From NCBI RefSeq assembly GCF_030818775.1, contig NZ_JAUTAU010000001.1, positions 1,678,001 to 1,742,000 on the forward strand: a DNA stretch of 64,000 bases. The letters are read 5' to 3'. The translations under genes and the position numbers were made by a program. The first letter of the stretch is position 1, and every line of letters starts with the position of its first letter. Positions 1 through 7,883 of the stretch are shown one piece after another. Source of the stretch: Bacillus sp. SORGH_AS_0510 (lineage in GTDB: Bacteria > Bacillota > Bacilli > Bacillales > Cytobacillaceae). Under the pieces are notes generated by a model. It was not told the DNA's origin, made no database searches, and saw nothing but the letters and a program-made list of their open reading frames with translations.

Positions 1-1098
1 TTCAATTCTGACGAAGATATTGCTTTACTCCAGTATACAGGGGGTACAACGGGTTCCCCGAAAGGCGTCATGCTTACACATAAGAATTTAATCTCTAATA
101 CTACCATGAGTGAAGCCTGGCTTTACAAAGCAAAAGTCGGTGAAGGTTCTATGCTTGGAATCGTTCCGTTTTTCCATGTCTATGGAATGACGGTTTGCAT
201 GATTTTATCGATTAAGATGGCATGTAAAATGATCTTATTACCGAAATTTGATGCGTTAACCACATTAAAAACCATTCATAAACAGCGTCCGACCTTATTC
301 CCGGGGGCACCAACGATTTATATTGGCTTATTAAACCACCCAGATTTAAAAAAGTATGACCTATCTTCGATTGAAGCGTGTATAAGTGGTTCTGCACCCC
401 TTCCGCTTGAGGTACAAGAAAAATTCGAAGAGGTCACAGGTGGTAAGCTGGTAGAAGGATATGGCTTATCCGAAGCATCGCCGGTTACTCATTCCAACTT
501 CCTTTGGGATGTCGAACGGGTAAAAGGCAGTATAGGTGTTCCCTATCCTGATACTGATGTGAGAATCCTTTCAGTTGAAACAGGAGAGCCGCTTCCTATT
601 AAGGAAATCGGTGAAATCGTAATAAAAGGTCCGCAAATTATGAAAGGCTATTGGAATCGCCCTGCCGAGACGGATGAGGTCTTAAAGGATGGGTGGCTGT
701 ATACGGGTGACCTTGGCTATATGGATGAAAAAGGCTATTTTTACGTTGTTGATCGTAAAAAAGATATGATTATAGCTGGAGGTTATAATATTTATCCAAG
801 AGAAATTGAAGAAGTATTATATGAACATCCAGATGTACTCGAAGCAGTTGCAGCCGGTGTTCCTGATACCTATCGCGGGGAAACTGTTAAAGCCTACATC
901 GTCTTAAAAGAAGGATCAACCGTAACAGAAGAAGAAATGAATCAATTTGCAAGAAAATATCTAGCTGCCTACAAAGCCCCAAGGCTATATGAATTTAGAA
1001 AAGAATTGCCGAAAACAGCGGTTGGAAAAATATTAAGAAGAATGCTTGTTGAAGAAGAAATTAGAAAAATAGACGAAGAAAGTTCTAAACATGCTTAA
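1..1098 (+). CDS. lcfA: Long-chain fatty acid-CoA ligase, 5' end outside window
   Basis: Activates long-chain fatty acids to acyl-CoA through an acyl-adenylate, the entry step of beta-oxidation. The reading frame is already open at base 1, so only the last 365 residues are present; the ATG at 70 is internal. Visible ANL-superfamily motifs, in order: the phosphate-binding loop YTGGTTGSPKG (residues 12-22), GYGLSE, LYTGDLGY, the hinge region DRKKDMIIAGGYNIYPRE, and the C-terminal PKTAVGKILRR with the catalytic lysine. It is followed by fadR, fadB, etfB and etfA, the same order as the B. subtilis fatty-acid degradation cluster. The promoter and any FadR box lie outside the window. No T-tract hairpin is visible directly after the stop. 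Confidence 0.93.
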   Translation, partial: FNSDEDIALLQYTGGTTGSPKGVMLTHKNLISNTTMSEAWLYKAKVGEGSMLGIVPFFHVYGMTVCMILSIKMACKMILLPKFDALTTLKTIHKQRPTLFPGAPTIYIGLLNHPDLKKYDLSSIEACISGSAPLPLEVQEKFEEVTGGKLVEGYGLSEASPVTHSNFLWDVERVKGSIGVPYPDTDVRILSVETGEPLPIKEIGEIVIKGPQIMKGYWNRPAETDEVLKDGWLYTGDLGYMDEKGYFYVVDRKKDMIIAGGYNIYPREIEEVLYEHPDVLEAVAAGVPDTYRGETVKAYIVLKEGSTVTEEEMNQFARKYLAAYKAPRLYEFRKELPKTAVGKILRRMLVEEEIRKIDEESSKHA

Positions 1099-1184
1099 TA
1101 GCAATAACCTAGCTTTTTTTTTGGACACACAGGCTTGTCTATCAAAAGATTTAAGATTATCATGAAGTAGTTCAACAGTATTTC

Positions 1185-1213
1185 TTGACAGAACTACATA
1201 TACTTACTATTAT
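1185..1213 (+). promoter_or_regulatory. sigma-A promoter of fadR
   Basis: TTGACA at 1185-1190, a 17-bp spacer and TATTAT at 1208-1213 make a near-consensus vegetative promoter. Transcription would start close to 1220, inside the FadR operator, giving a leader of about 290 nt before fadR. Confidence 0.7.
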
Positions 1214-1220
1214 TAAAATA

Positions 1221-1238
1221 TGAATGATGATTCATTCA
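1221..1238 (+). promoter_or_regulatory. FadR operator (fatty-acid regulon box)
   Basis: TGAATGATGATTCATTCA is a palindrome (7-bp arms) that fits the B. subtilis FadR consensus TGAATGANTANTCATTCA with one changed base in the centre. It begins 8 bp after the -10 hexamer, so FadR binding would block transcription start. This indicates autoregulation of fadR and relief by long-chain acyl-CoA, as known for the family. Confidence 0.8.
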
Positions 1239-1258
1239 TATTTTGTTTTTGAAATTTA

Positions 1259-1480
1259 GAAAGTATAAAATTTGACTTCGAGAATTGTCCAGCTCCAGCG
1301 CCTAGCCAGTTTTCATCTTGAATCATCTACCTTGAGTATCTTGTAACAATCATGGCTTGATAAAGCGATGATTGTTACAGCTCGGGTCAAATAACCTTCG
1401 GCAAGTAAAGTCAAAAAGCGCCTTTTTTTGCCGAAGAACATTTGCCTGTCGGGGCTGACCAAGGCGCTTACGCTTTTCTA
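1259..1480. repeat. Family A intergenic repeat, long form (copy 1)
   Basis: About 222 bp, starting AGAAAGTATAAAAT and ending near GGCGCTTACGCTTTT. Outer arms AGCGCCTAGCC and GGCTGACCAAGGCGCTT are mutually complementary. The interior has two further inverted repeats: AACAATCAT with ATGATTGTT, and CTTCGGCAAG with TTGCCGAAG. The interior is almost identical to the copy at 31296-31516 and absent from the short copy at 5582-5666. It sits between the fadR promoter/operator and the fadR start, so it is part of the fadR leader. No credible ORF lies inside. Confidence 0.85.
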
Positions 1481-1512
1481 ACTTAATACATAGCTTCAAA
1501 GGGGGGATAGAT

Positions 1513-2100
1513 ATGAAAAAGAGTAAGCCTAAATATATGCAAATCATTGATGCAGCGGTGATTGCCATTGCGGAGAATGGCTACCATCAGGCACAGGTTT
1601 CAAAGATTGCGAAGCAGGCTGGGGTAGCAGATGGCACCATTTATCTGTACTTTAAAAACAAAGAAGATATCCTAATCTCTCTCTTTGAAGAAAAAATGGG
1701 AAATTTCATTGAAAAAATAGATAACATGATTGCAGGAAAAGGAACCGCGGCAGAGAAATTATTAATGATGATAGAAGCACACTTTAGTATGCTTTATGAA
1801 GATCATCACTTGGCAATTGTAACTCAACTTGAGCTTCGTCAATCCAATAAGGAATTACGACTGCGAATCAATAATGTCCTAAAAGGGTACCTAAAGGTAA
1901 TTGATAAGGTTCTAATTGAAGGGAAAGAATCAGGAGAATTTTCGAGTGATCTTGATGTTCGTCTTGCCCGGCAGATGATTTTTGGAACGATTGATGAAAC
2001 AGCGACATCATGGGTGATGAATGAAGAAAAGTATGATTTACTTGCATTGGCAACCCCAGTCCATCGACTATTAATCAATGGCCTTGGCGGTGGCCGATAA
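1513..2100 (+). CDS. fadR: TetR-family fatty-acid regulator FadR
   Basis: 195-residue TetR-type repressor of fatty-acid degradation genes, whose DNA binding is relieved by long-chain acyl-CoA in B. subtilis. The N-terminal helix-turn-helix is visible at about residues 25-50 (QVSKIAKQAGVADGTIYLYF, a typical TetR signature); the rest is the ligand and dimerisation domain. ATG at 1513 is preceded by GGGGGG about 8 bp upstream. A matching FadR box (1221-1238) lies in its own promoter. It lies 24 bp upstream of fadB, so the two are likely cotranscribed. Confidence 0.92.
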   Translation: MKKSKPKYMQIIDAAVIAIAENGYHQAQVSKIAKQAGVADGTIYLYFKNKEDILISLFEEKMGNFIEKIDNMIAGKGTAAEKLLMMIEAHFSMLYEDHHLAIVTQLELRQSNKELRLRINNVLKGYLKVIDKVLIEGKESGEFSSDLDVRLARQMIFGTIDETATSWVMNEEKYDLLALATPVHRLLINGLGGGR

Positions 2101-2124
2101 AGGATTAGATAGGAGGAGAAACTA

Positions 2125-2898
2125 TTGGAATACTTAAAGTGGTCTAATCAAGATCGTATTGCGACAATTACGATTCAACGTCCACCGGCAAACGCCCTTT
2201 CTTCAGGTTTATTAAGGGAACTGTCGGCGGTACTGGATGAAATTGAACCGAACCGTGATATTCGAGTAATTGTCATTCACGGTGAAGGACGATTCTTTTC
2301 TGCAGGTGCCGATATTAAAGAATTTACGACAGTCACTTCCTCTGAAGGCTTTGCAAACCTAGGGAAGTATGGCCAAGATTTATTTGATAGAATGGAGAAG
2401 TTCCCAAAACCAATCATTGCAGCTATTCATGGCGCAGCGCTTGGTGGTGGGTTAGAATTGGCCATGGCCTGTCACATTCGTCTTGTCAGTGAGAAAGCGA
2501 AACTTGGTCTGCCAGAACTTCAACTTGGTCTCATTCCGGGATTTGCAGGGACGCAGCGTCTTCCTAAATATGTAGGCGTAGCACGTGCAGCAGAGATGTT
2601 GTTTACTTCTGAGCCAATTACAGGCGTGGAGGCAGTCCAATATGGATTAGCTAATCATGCGTACCCAGAAAGTGAAGTATTAGAGCAGGCTTACATACTA
2701 GCAGGTAAGATTGCTAAAAAAAGTCCTGGTTCCGTTAGTGCAACGATTGAATTATTAAATTATGCTAAAACGGAAGAGTTTTTTGAAGGCTCACAAAGAG
2801 AAGCAGAGTTGTTTGGAGAAGTCTTTGTATCAAATGATGCTAAAGAAGGAATCCAAGCCTTTCTCGAAAAAAGAGAGCCGCATTTCAAAGGTGAATAA
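2125..2898 (+). CDS. fadB: Enoyl-CoA hydratase/isomerase family protein
   Basis: 257-residue crotonase-fold enzyme, expected to hydrate trans-2-enoyl-CoA in beta-oxidation. Crotonase features seen: the oxyanion-hole segments SAGADIKEF and GAALGGGLELAMACH, and the downstream LGLPELQLGLIPGFAGTQRLPKYVG, whose Glu is the usual catalytic acid. Start is TTG at 2125, chosen because AGGAGGAG lies 7 bp upstream and no ATG fits. It is the second gene after fadR and is followed by a strong terminator. The exact substrate cannot be told from sequence. Confidence 0.88.
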   Translation: MEYLKWSNQDRIATITIQRPPANALSSGLLRELSAVLDEIEPNRDIRVIVIHGEGRFFSAGADIKEFTTVTSSEGFANLGKYGQDLFDRMEKFPKPIIAAIHGAALGGGLELAMACHIRLVSEKAKLGLPELQLGLIPGFAGTQRLPKYVGVARAAEMLFTSEPITGVEAVQYGLANHAYPESEVLEQAYILAGKIAKKSPGSVSATIELLNYAKTEEFFEGSQREAELFGEVFVSNDAKEGIQAFLEKREPHFKGE

Positions 2899-2900
2899 AG

Positions 2901-2930
2901 CTTCTTAAGCCTCGTGCTTAAGAAGTTTTT
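2901..2930 (+). terminator. Terminator after fadB
   Basis: Perfect stem CTTCTTAAG / CTTAAGAAG with a 7-nt loop followed by TTTTT. It separates fadRB from etfBA. Confidence 0.85.
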
Positions 2931-3009
2931 ATAAAAATATTTTTTTCTAAAAAATTTTCTCAATCTTTAGAACTGAAAAAATGTTTGAATTTTCTTAGGA
3001 GGCGAAACC

Positions 3010-3783
3010 ATGAACATTTATGTATTAATGAAAAGAACCTTTGATACGGAAGAAAAGATTACGATTTCAGGCGGTAAAATCAATGAGGATGGAGCCGAAT
3101 TTATTATTAATCCTTATGATGAATATGCAGTTGAAGAAGCGATTCAAGTTCGAGATGCAAATGGCGGCGAAGTAACTGTTATTTCTGTAGGAAATGAAGA
3201 AACAGAAAAACAATTGCGTACTGCCCTTGCAATGGGTGCTGATAAAGCAGTTCTCATTAATATAGAGGATGATGTAGAAAATGGCGACCAATTTACTACT
3301 GCAAAAATTCTTGCTGAATATCTAAAGGATAAAGAAGCAGATTTAATCATTGGCGGTAACGTGGCTATTGACGGTGGATCTGGACAAGTAGGACCACGTG
3401 TGGCAGAACTTTTAAATATCCCGTATGTTACCACGATTACGAAACTTGAAATCGATGGAGCAAAGGTAACGGTAACTCGTGACGTTGAGGGAGATTCAGA
3501 AGTAATCGAAACTAGCCTTCCATTATTAGTTACAGCACAACAAGGTCTGAACGAACCTCGCTACCCATCTTTACCAGGAATCATGAAAGCGAAGAAAAAG
3601 CCGCTTGAAGAATTAGAATTAGATGACCTTGATCTTGAAGAAGAAGATGTAGAGGCAAAAACCAAAACAATCGAAATTTATTTGCCGCCTAAAAAAGAGG
3701 CTGGAAAGGTCTTAGCTGGCGATTTAAATGATCAGGTTAAAGAACTTGTTCAACTTCTTCATACTGAAGCAAAAGTAATTTAA
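3010..3783 (+). CDS. etfB: Electron transfer flavoprotein beta subunit
   Basis: 257 residues, the usual length for EtfB. It pairs with EtfA to carry electrons from acyl-CoA dehydrogenases toward the quinone pool. Family sequence is clear: start MNIYVLMKRTFDTEEKI, INPYDEYAVEEA, LAMGADKAVLI, and the GNVAIDGGSGQVGPRVAELL region that helps bind AMP and contacts EtfA. ATG at 3010 follows TTAGGAGGCG. It begins about 80 bp after the fadB terminator and is 38 bp from etfA, so etfBA form a unit, possibly with some readthrough from fadB. Confidence 0.95.
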   Translation: MNIYVLMKRTFDTEEKITISGGKINEDGAEFIINPYDEYAVEEAIQVRDANGGEVTVISVGNEETEKQLRTALAMGADKAVLINIEDDVENGDQFTTAKILAEYLKDKEADLIIGGNVAIDGGSGQVGPRVAELLNIPYVTTITKLEIDGAKVTVTRDVEGDSEVIETSLPLLVTAQQGLNEPRYPSLPGIMKAKKKPLEELELDDLDLEEEDVEAKTKTIEIYLPPKKEAGKVLAGDLNDQVKELVQLLHTEAKVI

Positions 3784-3821
3784 TCGGAACTTCATAAAAT
3801 TGTTTTCAGGAGGTAAATGAT

Positions 3822-4799
3822 ATGACTAGAAAAGTATTAGTATTAGGGGAAGCTCGTGACGGATCATTACGTAACGTATCTTTCGAAGCTGTTGCAGCTG
3901 CAAAGACGGTAGCTGAAGGCGGAGAAGTTGTAGGTGTATTAGTTGGCGAATCTGTAAGCGCTTTAGGCGCGGAGTTGGTTCAGTACGGTGCAGACCGCGT
4001 CGTAGTGGTTGAACATGAAAACTTAAAGCAATATTCTTCAGATGGATATGCACAAGCTTTATTAGCTGTTATTGATCAAGAAAAGCCAGAAGGATTAGTG
4101 TTTGGTCATACCGCATTAGGGAAAGACCTTTCCCCGCGTATCGCAGGTAAGCTTTCTTCCGGTCTAATCTCTGATGCAACAGCAGTAGAAGCAGTTGGAG
4201 GAAACATCGTATTTACCAGACCGATTTATTCAGGTAAAGCTTTTGAGAAGAAGATTGTGACAGACGGAATGATTTTTGCAACAGTACGTCCGAACAATAT
4301 TGCTCCTCTCGCAAAGGATGAGAGCAGAACAGGTGAAGTTACTTCTCTATCTGTAGAGATTAAAGATCTTCGTGCAATCATTAAAGAAGTAGTAAGAAAA
4401 GCAAGTGAAGGTGTTGACTTGAGTGAGGCAAAAGTAGTAATTTCCGGCGGACGTGGTGTGAAGAGTGCAGAAGGCTTCCAACCGCTGAAAGAATTAGCTG
4501 AAGTATTAGGTGGGGCTGTTGGTGCTTCACGTGGTGCTTGTGATGCTGACTACTGTGATTACTCATTACAAATTGGCCAAACAGGTAAGGTTGTAACGCC
4601 AGACCTTTACATTGCCTGCGGAATTTCCGGTGCCATTCAGCACTTAGCTGGTATGTCCAATTCAAAAGTAATTGTTGCCATTAATAAAGATCCAGAAGCG
4701 AACATCTTCAAAGTAGCGGATTACGGAATTGTTGGTGACCTTTTCGAAGTTGTACCATTATTAACAGAAGAGTTTAAAAAGCTAAAAGTACACTCATAA
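3822..4799 (+). CDS. etfA: Electron transfer flavoprotein alpha subunit
   Basis: 325 residues, FAD-binding partner of EtfB. The C-terminal FAD domain is plain: VISGGRGVKSAEGF, GASRGACDADYC, LYIACGISGAIQHLAGM, and VAINKDPEANIFKVADYGIVGD. Family length is about 320-330. ATG at 3822 follows CAGGAGGTAAATGAT, a strong Shine-Dalgarno sequence. Second gene of etfBA, followed by a hairpin terminator and a family B repeat. Confidence 0.95.
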   Translation: MTRKVLVLGEARDGSLRNVSFEAVAAAKTVAEGGEVVGVLVGESVSALGAELVQYGADRVVVVEHENLKQYSSDGYAQALLAVIDQEKPEGLVFGHTALGKDLSPRIAGKLSSGLISDATAVEAVGGNIVFTRPIYSGKAFEKKIVTDGMIFATVRPNNIAPLAKDESRTGEVTSLSVEIKDLRAIIKEVVRKASEGVDLSEAKVVISGGRGVKSAEGFQPLKELAEVLGGAVGASRGACDADYCDYSLQIGQTGKVVTPDLYIACGISGAIQHLAGMSNSKVIVAINKDPEANIFKVADYGIVGDLFEVVPLLTEEFKKLKVHS

Positions 4800-4814
4800 T
4801 AATAATAACGTTGA

Positions 4815-4845
4815 GAGCGAGCGGCAAAAAAATCCGCTCGCTTTT
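4815..4845 (+). terminator. Terminator after etfA
   Basis: Stem GCGAGCGG / CCGCTCGC around an A-rich loop, followed by TTTT. The family B repeat begins about 9 bp downstream. Confidence 0.8.
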
Positions 4846-4853
4846 ACCTTTAT

Positions 4854-5090
4854 GCTGTGTTAAAGAACATTGTTCATTTTTACACTCTGTTGATTGGAGC
4901 GGAAGGAGCGAAGATCCTCGAAAATGCTATCGCATTTCCTTCGTGCGGTGTAGATTCAATGAAGCTTATTCAATGTCCTGTGGGAGTATGGTTCAGGGGA
5001 GACCCCGCAGGCGCTTGCGTCGAGGAGGCTCGCCGAAACACCCACGAACCGCTCGCTCCTGGAGCGGAAATCAACAGACTTAGTACAACA
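4854..5090. repeat. Family B repeat, full form with extra segment (copy 1)
   Basis: Begins GCTGTGTTAAAGAACA and contains the conserved blocks TTGATTGGAGCGGAAGG, AGACCCCGCAGGCG, GAGGAGGCTCGCCGAAAC and GGAGCGGAAATCAACAG. It carries roughly 55 bp more than the other full copies, just before CCTGTGGGAGTATG. The two apparent ORFs across it (about 90 codons) have no Shine-Dalgarno sequence and no family and are discarded. It lies between the etfA terminator and trxA. Confidence 0.8.
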
Positions 5091-5205
5091 GAATACTTAT
5101 GGTTTTATAGGGTATATTAGTGGCGAAACATATTATTAGCGTGTTTTTCCAAACGATGGTATACTTTCCCTAGTATCTCAGTAATCAATAGGAGGGCTAT
5201 ATAAA

Positions 5206-5520
5206 ATGGCTATTTCACACTTAACAGATCAAAACTTTTCAACAGAAACAAATTCAGGTACTGTCCTTGTAGACTTCTGGGCTCCATGGTGCGGACCTTG
5301 TAAAATGATAGCTCCAGTTCTTGAAGAACTTGATGCAGAAATGGGCGATAAAGTAAAAATCACTAAATTAGATGTAGATGATAACCCACAAACTGCAGCT
5401 AATTTCGGCGTAATGAGCATTCCAACATTATTAGTTTTCAAAAATGGCGAAGTGGTTGATAAAGTTGTCGGCTTCCAACCAAAAGATGCTCTAGCAAGCG
5501 TTTTAGAAAAGCACGTATAA
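5206..5520 (+). CDS. trxA: Thioredoxin
   Basis: 104-residue cytoplasmic thioredoxin with the redox motif WCGPC at residues 28-32 and the cis-proline segment SIPTLLVF. Reduces protein disulfides using electrons from thioredoxin reductase. Full family length. ATG at 5206 is preceded by AGGAGGGC. It stands alone between the family B repeat and its own terminator. A TATACT -10-like hexamer lies at 5160-5165 but no good -35 was found. Confidence 0.97.
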   Translation: MAISHLTDQNFSTETNSGTVLVDFWAPWCGPCKMIAPVLEELDAEMGDKVKITKLDVDDNPQTAANFGVMSIPTLLVFKNGEVVDKVVGFQPKDALASVLEKHV

Positions 5521-5536
5521 GCCTATCAATAAATCA

Positions 5537-5574
5537 AAACCTTAGCCGGACAAAAGTCTGGCTAAGGTTTTTTA
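5537..5574 (+). terminator. Terminator after trxA
   Basis: AAAACCTTAGCC pairs with GGCTAAGGTTTT around a short loop and ends in a T-run. Strong Rho-independent terminator. Confidence 0.9.
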
Positions 5575-5581
5575 CATAATA

Positions 5582-5666
5582 GGAAAGTATAAAATTCGAC
5601 TTCGAGAATTGTCCAGTTCCAGCGCCTAGCCCCTCGGGGCTGACCAAGGCGCTTGCACTTTTCTTA
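5582..5666. repeat. Family A intergenic repeat, short form (copy 2)
   Basis: 85 bp matching the two ends of the long copies (GAAAGTATAAAATTCGACTT and CCAGCGCCTAGCC at one end, GGGGCTGACCAAGGCGCTTG at the other) and lacking the interior of about 140 bp. The arms GCGCCTAGCCCC / GGGGCTGACCAAGGCGC can fold into one stem. It lies between trxA and uvrC. Confidence 0.8.
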
Positions 5667-5749
5667 TTATTACAGAAGCTCCCACTTTCCTTTATAGACA
5701 GATGTGTTAAAATTTTAAGGATAGAATAAAAGACGGAGGAGTGGCCGGA

Positions 5750-7522
5750 GTGAATGAGATTATCAAACAAAAATTGACCCTATTGCCGGACCAGCCTGGC
5801 TGCTACTTAATGAAAGACCGTCAGGGGACAATTATTTATGTGGGGAAGGCAAAAATATTAAAAAATCGAGTGCGTTCTTATTTTACCGGGTCGCATGATG
5901 GAAAGACGTTAAGACTTGTTAATGAAATAGAGGATTTCGAGTATATCGTTACCTCTTCCAATATAGAAGCATTGTTATTAGAATTAAACCTCATCAAGAA
6001 ATACGATCCAAAATACAATATTATGCTGAAGGATGATAAAAGTTATCCCTTTATTAAGCTGACAGCAGAGAGACACCCTAAGCTGATTATAACGAGGAAA
6101 GTGAAAAAGGATAGAGGAAAGTATTTTGGACCCTACCCGAATGCCATGGCAGCTAACGAAACAAAAAAGCTATTAGACCGAATTTATCCATTACGAAAAT
6201 GTGCCACACTTCCTGATCGGGTCTGCTTATATTACCATTTAGGGCAATGTCTCGCTCCATGTGTCAATGAAGTGTCTGAAGATCAGTACAAGCAAATGAC
6301 AGATGAAATTACTCGTTTTTTAAATGGCGGATATAAGGATATTAAGAAAGAATTAACCGAAAAAATGACGGCAGCGGCAGAAGAATTGGATTTTGAAAGA
6401 GCAAAAGAATTCCGCGATAAAATCGTCCATATTGAAACCATCATGGAAAAGCAAAAGATTACCATGACAGATTTCACAGACCGTGATGTTTTTGGCTATG
6501 CGGTGGATAAAGGCTGGATGTGTGTACAGGTCTTCTTTGTCCGCCAAGGAAAGTTGATCGAACGGGATGTTTCAATGTTCCCTATATATAATGAACCAGA
6601 GGAAGAGATTCTCACGTTTTTGGGGCAGTTTTACCAAAAAGCCAATCACTTTAAGCCTAAGGAAATCCTTATTCAAGATGAAGTTGATTTGAATATGGCC
6701 GGGCAACTTCTGGAAGTAAAAGTGCTGCAACCGAAAAAAGGACAGAAAAAAGATCTTGTTAACCTTGCAATCAAAAATGCAAAAATAGCCTTGGATGAAA
6801 AATTTTCACTAATTGAAAAAGACGAAGAAAGAACCATAAAGGCAATAGAGAATCTTGGGAAACTCCTTGGGATTTATACACCGCATCGAATTGAGTCTTT
6901 CGATAATTCCAATATTCAGGGGACAGATCCCGTATCAGCTATGGTTGTATTTATTGATGGAAAAGCAAATAAACGAGAATACCGCAAATATAAAATTAAA
7001 TCGGTCAAGGGACCAGATGATTATGAATCCATGAGAGAGGTAACTAGACGAAGATACTCTCGAGCCCTCAAAGAAAATTTACCGCTGCCAGACCTGATCA
7101 TTATTGATGGAGGTAAAGGACATGTAGAAGCTGTGAGGGATGTACTGGAAAATGAATTAGGGTTAGATATTCCACTTTCGGGTCTTGTGAAGGATGAGAA
7201 ACACCGGACTTCGCAACTGTTATACGGGAACCCTTTAGAGATTGTTCCTCTTGGGCGGAACAGCCAGGAGTTTTATTTGCTGCAACGAATTCAAGATGAG
7301 GTCCACCGTTTTGCAATCACCTTCCATCGCCAACTACGCGGGAAGAGTGCCTTTCAATCCTTATTGGACGATATCCCGGGCATTGGAGAAAAACGCAAAA
7401 AACTATTACTTAAAACGTTTGGCTCTGTGAAAAAAATGAAGGAAGCTAGCCTCGAGGAATTCACTGGTCTGGGCATTCCAACAAATGTAGTAGAAGAACT
7501 ACTGAAAAAACTTCAGGAATAG
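5750..7522 (+). CDS. uvrC: UvrABC system protein C (excinuclease)
   Basis: 590 residues. UvrC makes both incisions at a UvrAB-marked lesion in nucleotide excision repair. Order seen: GIY-YIG nuclease domain ([20 protein letters not shown], near the N-terminus), a Cys-containing segment ([19 protein letters not shown]), a UvrB-binding UVR motif around [11 protein letters not shown], the RNase H-like C-terminal nuclease ([18 protein letters not shown]) and a terminal helix-hairpin-helix ([12 protein letters not shown]). GTG at 5750 is chosen over GTG at 5741 because GGAGGAG lies 8 bp upstream of 5750 and would touch 5741, and because the family N-terminus fits. Confidence 0.95.
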   Translation: MNEIIKQKLTLLPDQPGCYLMKDRQGTIIYVGKAKILKNRVRSYFTGSHDGKTLRLVNEIEDFEYIVTSSNIEALLLELNLIKKYDPKYNIMLKDDKSYPFIKLTAERHPKLIITRKVKKDRGKYFGPYPNAMAANETKKLLDRIYPLRKCATLPDRVCLYYHLGQCLAPCVNEVSEDQYKQMTDEITRFLNGGYKDIKKELTEKMTAAAEELDFERAKEFRDKIVHIETIMEKQKITMTDFTDRDVFGYAVDKGWMCVQVFFVRQGKLIERDVSMFPIYNEPEEEILTFLGQFYQKANHFKPKEILIQDEVDLNMAGQLLEVKVLQPKKGQKKDLVNLAIKNAKIALDEKFSLIEKDEERTIKAIENLGKLLGIYTPHRIESFDNSNIQGTDPVSAMVVFIDGKANKREYRKYKIKSVKGPDDYESMREVTRRRYSRALKENLPLPDLIIIDGGKGHVEAVRDVLENELGLDIPLSGLVKDEKHRTSQLLYGNPLEIVPLGRNSQEFYLLQRIQDEVHRFAITFHRQLRGKSAFQSLLDDIPGIGEKRKKLLLKTFGSVKKMKEASLEEFTGLGIPTNVVEELLKKLQE

Positions 7523-7525
7523 TTA

Positions 7526-7554
7526 TTGTCAGAATAAATTAGCCATGCTATAAT
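7526..7554 (+). promoter_or_regulatory. sigma-A promoter of lysC
   Basis: TTGTCA at 7526-7531, 17-bp spacer, TATAAT at 7549-7554, with an extended -10 TG one base upstream. It begins 4 bp after the uvrC stop codon and about 40 bp before the lysine riboswitch. Confidence 0.75.
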
Positions 7555-7589
7555 TAGTGAAAATTTAAATTACTATCACTTTATAGTAC

Positions 7590-7837
7590 TAAAGTGAAGG
7601 TAGAGGTGCGAGCTTCAAGAGTAGTGGTTCTGAGGAGGATGAGCTTCGAAGAAGAATCATGAAAGGGGATGTTCGCCGAAGTAAAGAAGACCTCATTTCT
7701 TCTTTGCTGGTCCTGTATTGAATAAATGCCGGATTGTCAAGACGCCTGTCTTGGAGAGCTATCTTACATTGTTTGTACAGGAATCTATTTTTTCGTGTTC
7801 AAAAAGCAATGAGATGCCCTCTCATTGCTTTTTTTAT
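7590..7837 (+). promoter_or_regulatory. Lysine riboswitch (L-box) with terminator
   Basis: The aptamer begins near GAAGGTAGAGGTGCGAGCTT, followed by GAGGAGGATGAGC, AAAGGGGATGTTCGCCGAAG and the CTTGGAGAGCTATC region, matching the known L-box layout. The expression platform ends in a strong hairpin at 7801-7837 (AAAAAGCAATGAGA / TCTCATTGCTTTTTTT). Lysine binding is expected to favour the terminator and switch off lysC, as in B. subtilis. Confidence 0.9.
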
Positions 7838-7883
7838 TTTTGTACAAAATAGGTAGAGCATAACTGAAAGTAGGGGAAAAAAC

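Noticed and set aside
1-69. lcfA as a 5'-truncated pseudogene
   Set aside because: The frame is open from base 1 with the expected motif sequence; the truncation is the window edge.
1350-1568. 72-codon minus-strand ORF upstream of fadR
   Set aside because: Runs from fadR antisense into the family A repeat; no Shine-Dalgarno sequence.
4381-4665. His/Leu-rich minus-strand ORF inside etfA
   Set aside because: Shadow of a well-supported gene; composition reflects the complementary strand.
4811-5120. Two overlapping plus-strand ORFs of about 90 codons
   Set aside because: They run through the family B repeat, have no Shine-Dalgarno sequence, and the same repeat elsewhere gives different frames.
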